Shown piece after piece: positions 5,643 through 6,320 of a DNA stretch of 6,320 nucleotides. Position 1 is the stretch's first letter, and every line of letters begins with the position of its first letter. Source of the DNA: Rhodospirillales bacterium (lineage in GTDB: Bacteria; Pseudomonadota; Alphaproteobacteria; Acetobacterales; Acetobacteraceae); contig JANXSA010000518.1 of assembly GCA_025352915.1 (NCBI GenBank), positions 1 through 6,320 of the forward strand. Reading direction: 5' to 3'. The notes below the pieces were generated by a model that saw only the letters and a list, made by a program, of their open reading frames with translations, did no database searches and was not told the origin of the DNA. Both the position numbers and the translations under genes were made by a program.

Positions 5643-6248
5643 ATGGACCGTCCGCGTCCCATCCACCGCTCGGGCTACGACCGGGAGGCGCATGACTATT
5701 ACGCGACCCCCGCCTGGGTGACCGCGTGCCTGTTGCGCCATGTGTCGTTGCGCGGCGCCGTCTGGGAGCCATGCTGCGGCGACGGCGCGATCGCCGCCGT
5801 GCTTGAATCCCACCAGCATGCGGTGGTGGCCAGCGATCTGGAGGATCGCGGGGTCGGCACGCCCGGGGTGGACTTCTTTGGCTGTTCGGCCTTCCCGCCT
5901 GGGTGTGGCGCAATGGTCACCAATCCGCCCTACGGCGATGGCGGCGCCTCGCGCCGAGCCACCAATGCGTCCATCGGGATGCTGCGCTTCGTGCGCCATG
6001 CCTTGGCGCTGACGCGGGCAGCCGATGGCCAGTTGGCGCTTCTTGTCCGCTTCCAATGGACCGCCGGACAGCGCGCGGCCGCGCTGTTGCAGGAGGGGAT
6101 GCTGGATCGCGTCCTGGTGCTGACCCGGCGCATTCAATGGTTCGACCGGGGAATACACACGACCACCGGCCAGCACCATCACGCCTGGGTCATTTTCGAC
6201 GCCCAGCGCGACCGCAGCCAGCCAAGCAGCATCGTGTTCGATCAGTAG
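5643..6248 (+). CDS. Small SAM-dependent N6-adenine-type DNA methyltransferase, phage-like
   Basis: A 201-residue protein. It shows the amino-methyltransferase core: an N-terminal DYYATPAWVT segment (18-27; phage relatives have D-x-Y-x-T-P), SAM-binding motif I WEPCCGDGAIA at 41-51, the acidic end of the second strand at Asp65 (ASDLEDRG), and catalytic motif IV TNPPYG at 93-98, the NPPY signature of enzymes that methylate exocyclic amines, most often adenine N6. The motif order I then IV and the absence of a separate target-recognition domain are typical of compact methyltransferases from prophages and gene transfer agents. The target could be DNA, and the recognition site is unknown. The gene starts 13 bp after the TIGR03084-type gene, so it is probably read from the same operon although its role seems unrelated. 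No restriction endonuclease is nearby, making it an orphan within this view. NPPY also occurs in some RNA and protein-glutamine methyltransferases, but the rest fits the phage DNA type better. Confidence 0.82.
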   Translation: MDRPRPIHRSGYDREAHDYYATPAWVTACLLRHVSLRGAVWEPCCGDGAIAAVLESHQHAVVASDLEDRGVGTPGVDFFGCSAFPPGCGAMVTNPPYGDGGASRRATNASIGMLRFVRHALALTRAADGQLALLVRFQWTAGQRAAALLQEGMLDRVLVLTRRIQWFDRGIHTTTGQHHHAWVIFDAQRDRSQPSSIVFDQ

Positions 6249-6320
6249 CGGGTGAAGGCCGGCGCATGGCGCGGCGGTCGCTGGCTGGGGGACCTGGAAA
6301 CCAGTTTCTGACCCAAAATA
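6249..6320. other. Downstream tail with no supportable gene
   Basis: Seventy-two bases follow the methyltransferase stop. They contain no clear intrinsic terminator. There is a 12-bp near-palindrome GAAACCAGTTTC (6297-6308) whose 2-nt centre is too tight for a normal hairpin loop. An ATG at 6266 with AAGG 7 nt upstream opens a frame that runs off the window, but 18 codons are too few to judge. Confidence 0.4.

Noticed and set aside
6297..6308. GAAACCAGTTTC near-palindrome as an operon terminator or insertion-sequence end
   Set aside because: The arms are 5 bp with a 2-nt loop, no T-run follows, and no transposase or matching repeat is visible.
6252..6311. A 19-codon frame starting at GTG after the methyltransferase
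   Set aside because: It is too short, has no ribosome binding site, and matches no known small protein.

Overview
The window comes from a GC-rich bacterial chromosome. The likely source is an alphaproteobacterium of the Rhodospirillales/Acetobacteraceae kind. This is inferred from the strong G/C bias at third codon positions, a PEP-CTERM surface protein, and a PatZ-type acyl-CoA-synthetase/GNAT fusion. No rRNA, tRNA or taxonomic marker is present, so the assignment is tentative. I see no insertion sequence, CRISPR array, tRNA or integrase.

Layout. (1) Positions 1-503, + strand: the 3' part of a secreted PEP-CTERM protein whose start lies upstream of the window. (2) Positions 504-569: a short convergent intergenic spacer holding a perfect 10-bp hairpin, probably a shared terminator. 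(3) Positions 570-1538, - strand: a complete hormone-sensitive-lipase-type alpha/beta hydrolase with an intact catalytic triad and a good ribosome binding site. (4) Positions 1539-1632: a 94-bp divergent promoter region. (5) Positions 1633-6248, + strand: a tight run of four genes separated by 26, 20 and 13 bp, very probably one operon. They encode a PatZ-like protein acyltransferase with a reduced synthetase half, a short-chain dehydrogenase/reductase, a TIGR03084-type metal-binding protein (DinB/maleylpyruvate isomerase fold), and a small phage-type N6-adenine DNA methyltransferase. (6) Positions 6249-6320: a tail in which I can support no gene.

How the genes may work together: the hydrolase, dehydrogenase and TIGR03084 protein look like small-molecule metabolism, perhaps ester or acyl-CoA breakdown. 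The PatZ-like protein would be a post-translational regulator, since its relatives acylate lysines of acyl-CoA synthetases. The methyltransferase does not fit that theme and looks like a later addition of phage or mobile-element ancestry.

The most noteworthy item is the PatZ-like protein. It keeps the CoA-binding modules and the GNAT domain but appears to have lost, cleanly and in frame, about 80 residues containing the nucleotide-binding first half of its ATP-grasp domain. It also lacks the synthetase phosphohistidine. It therefore looks like a pure acyl-CoA sensor/acyltransferase rather than an enzyme with ligase activity. No wholly new multi-gene system is evident.
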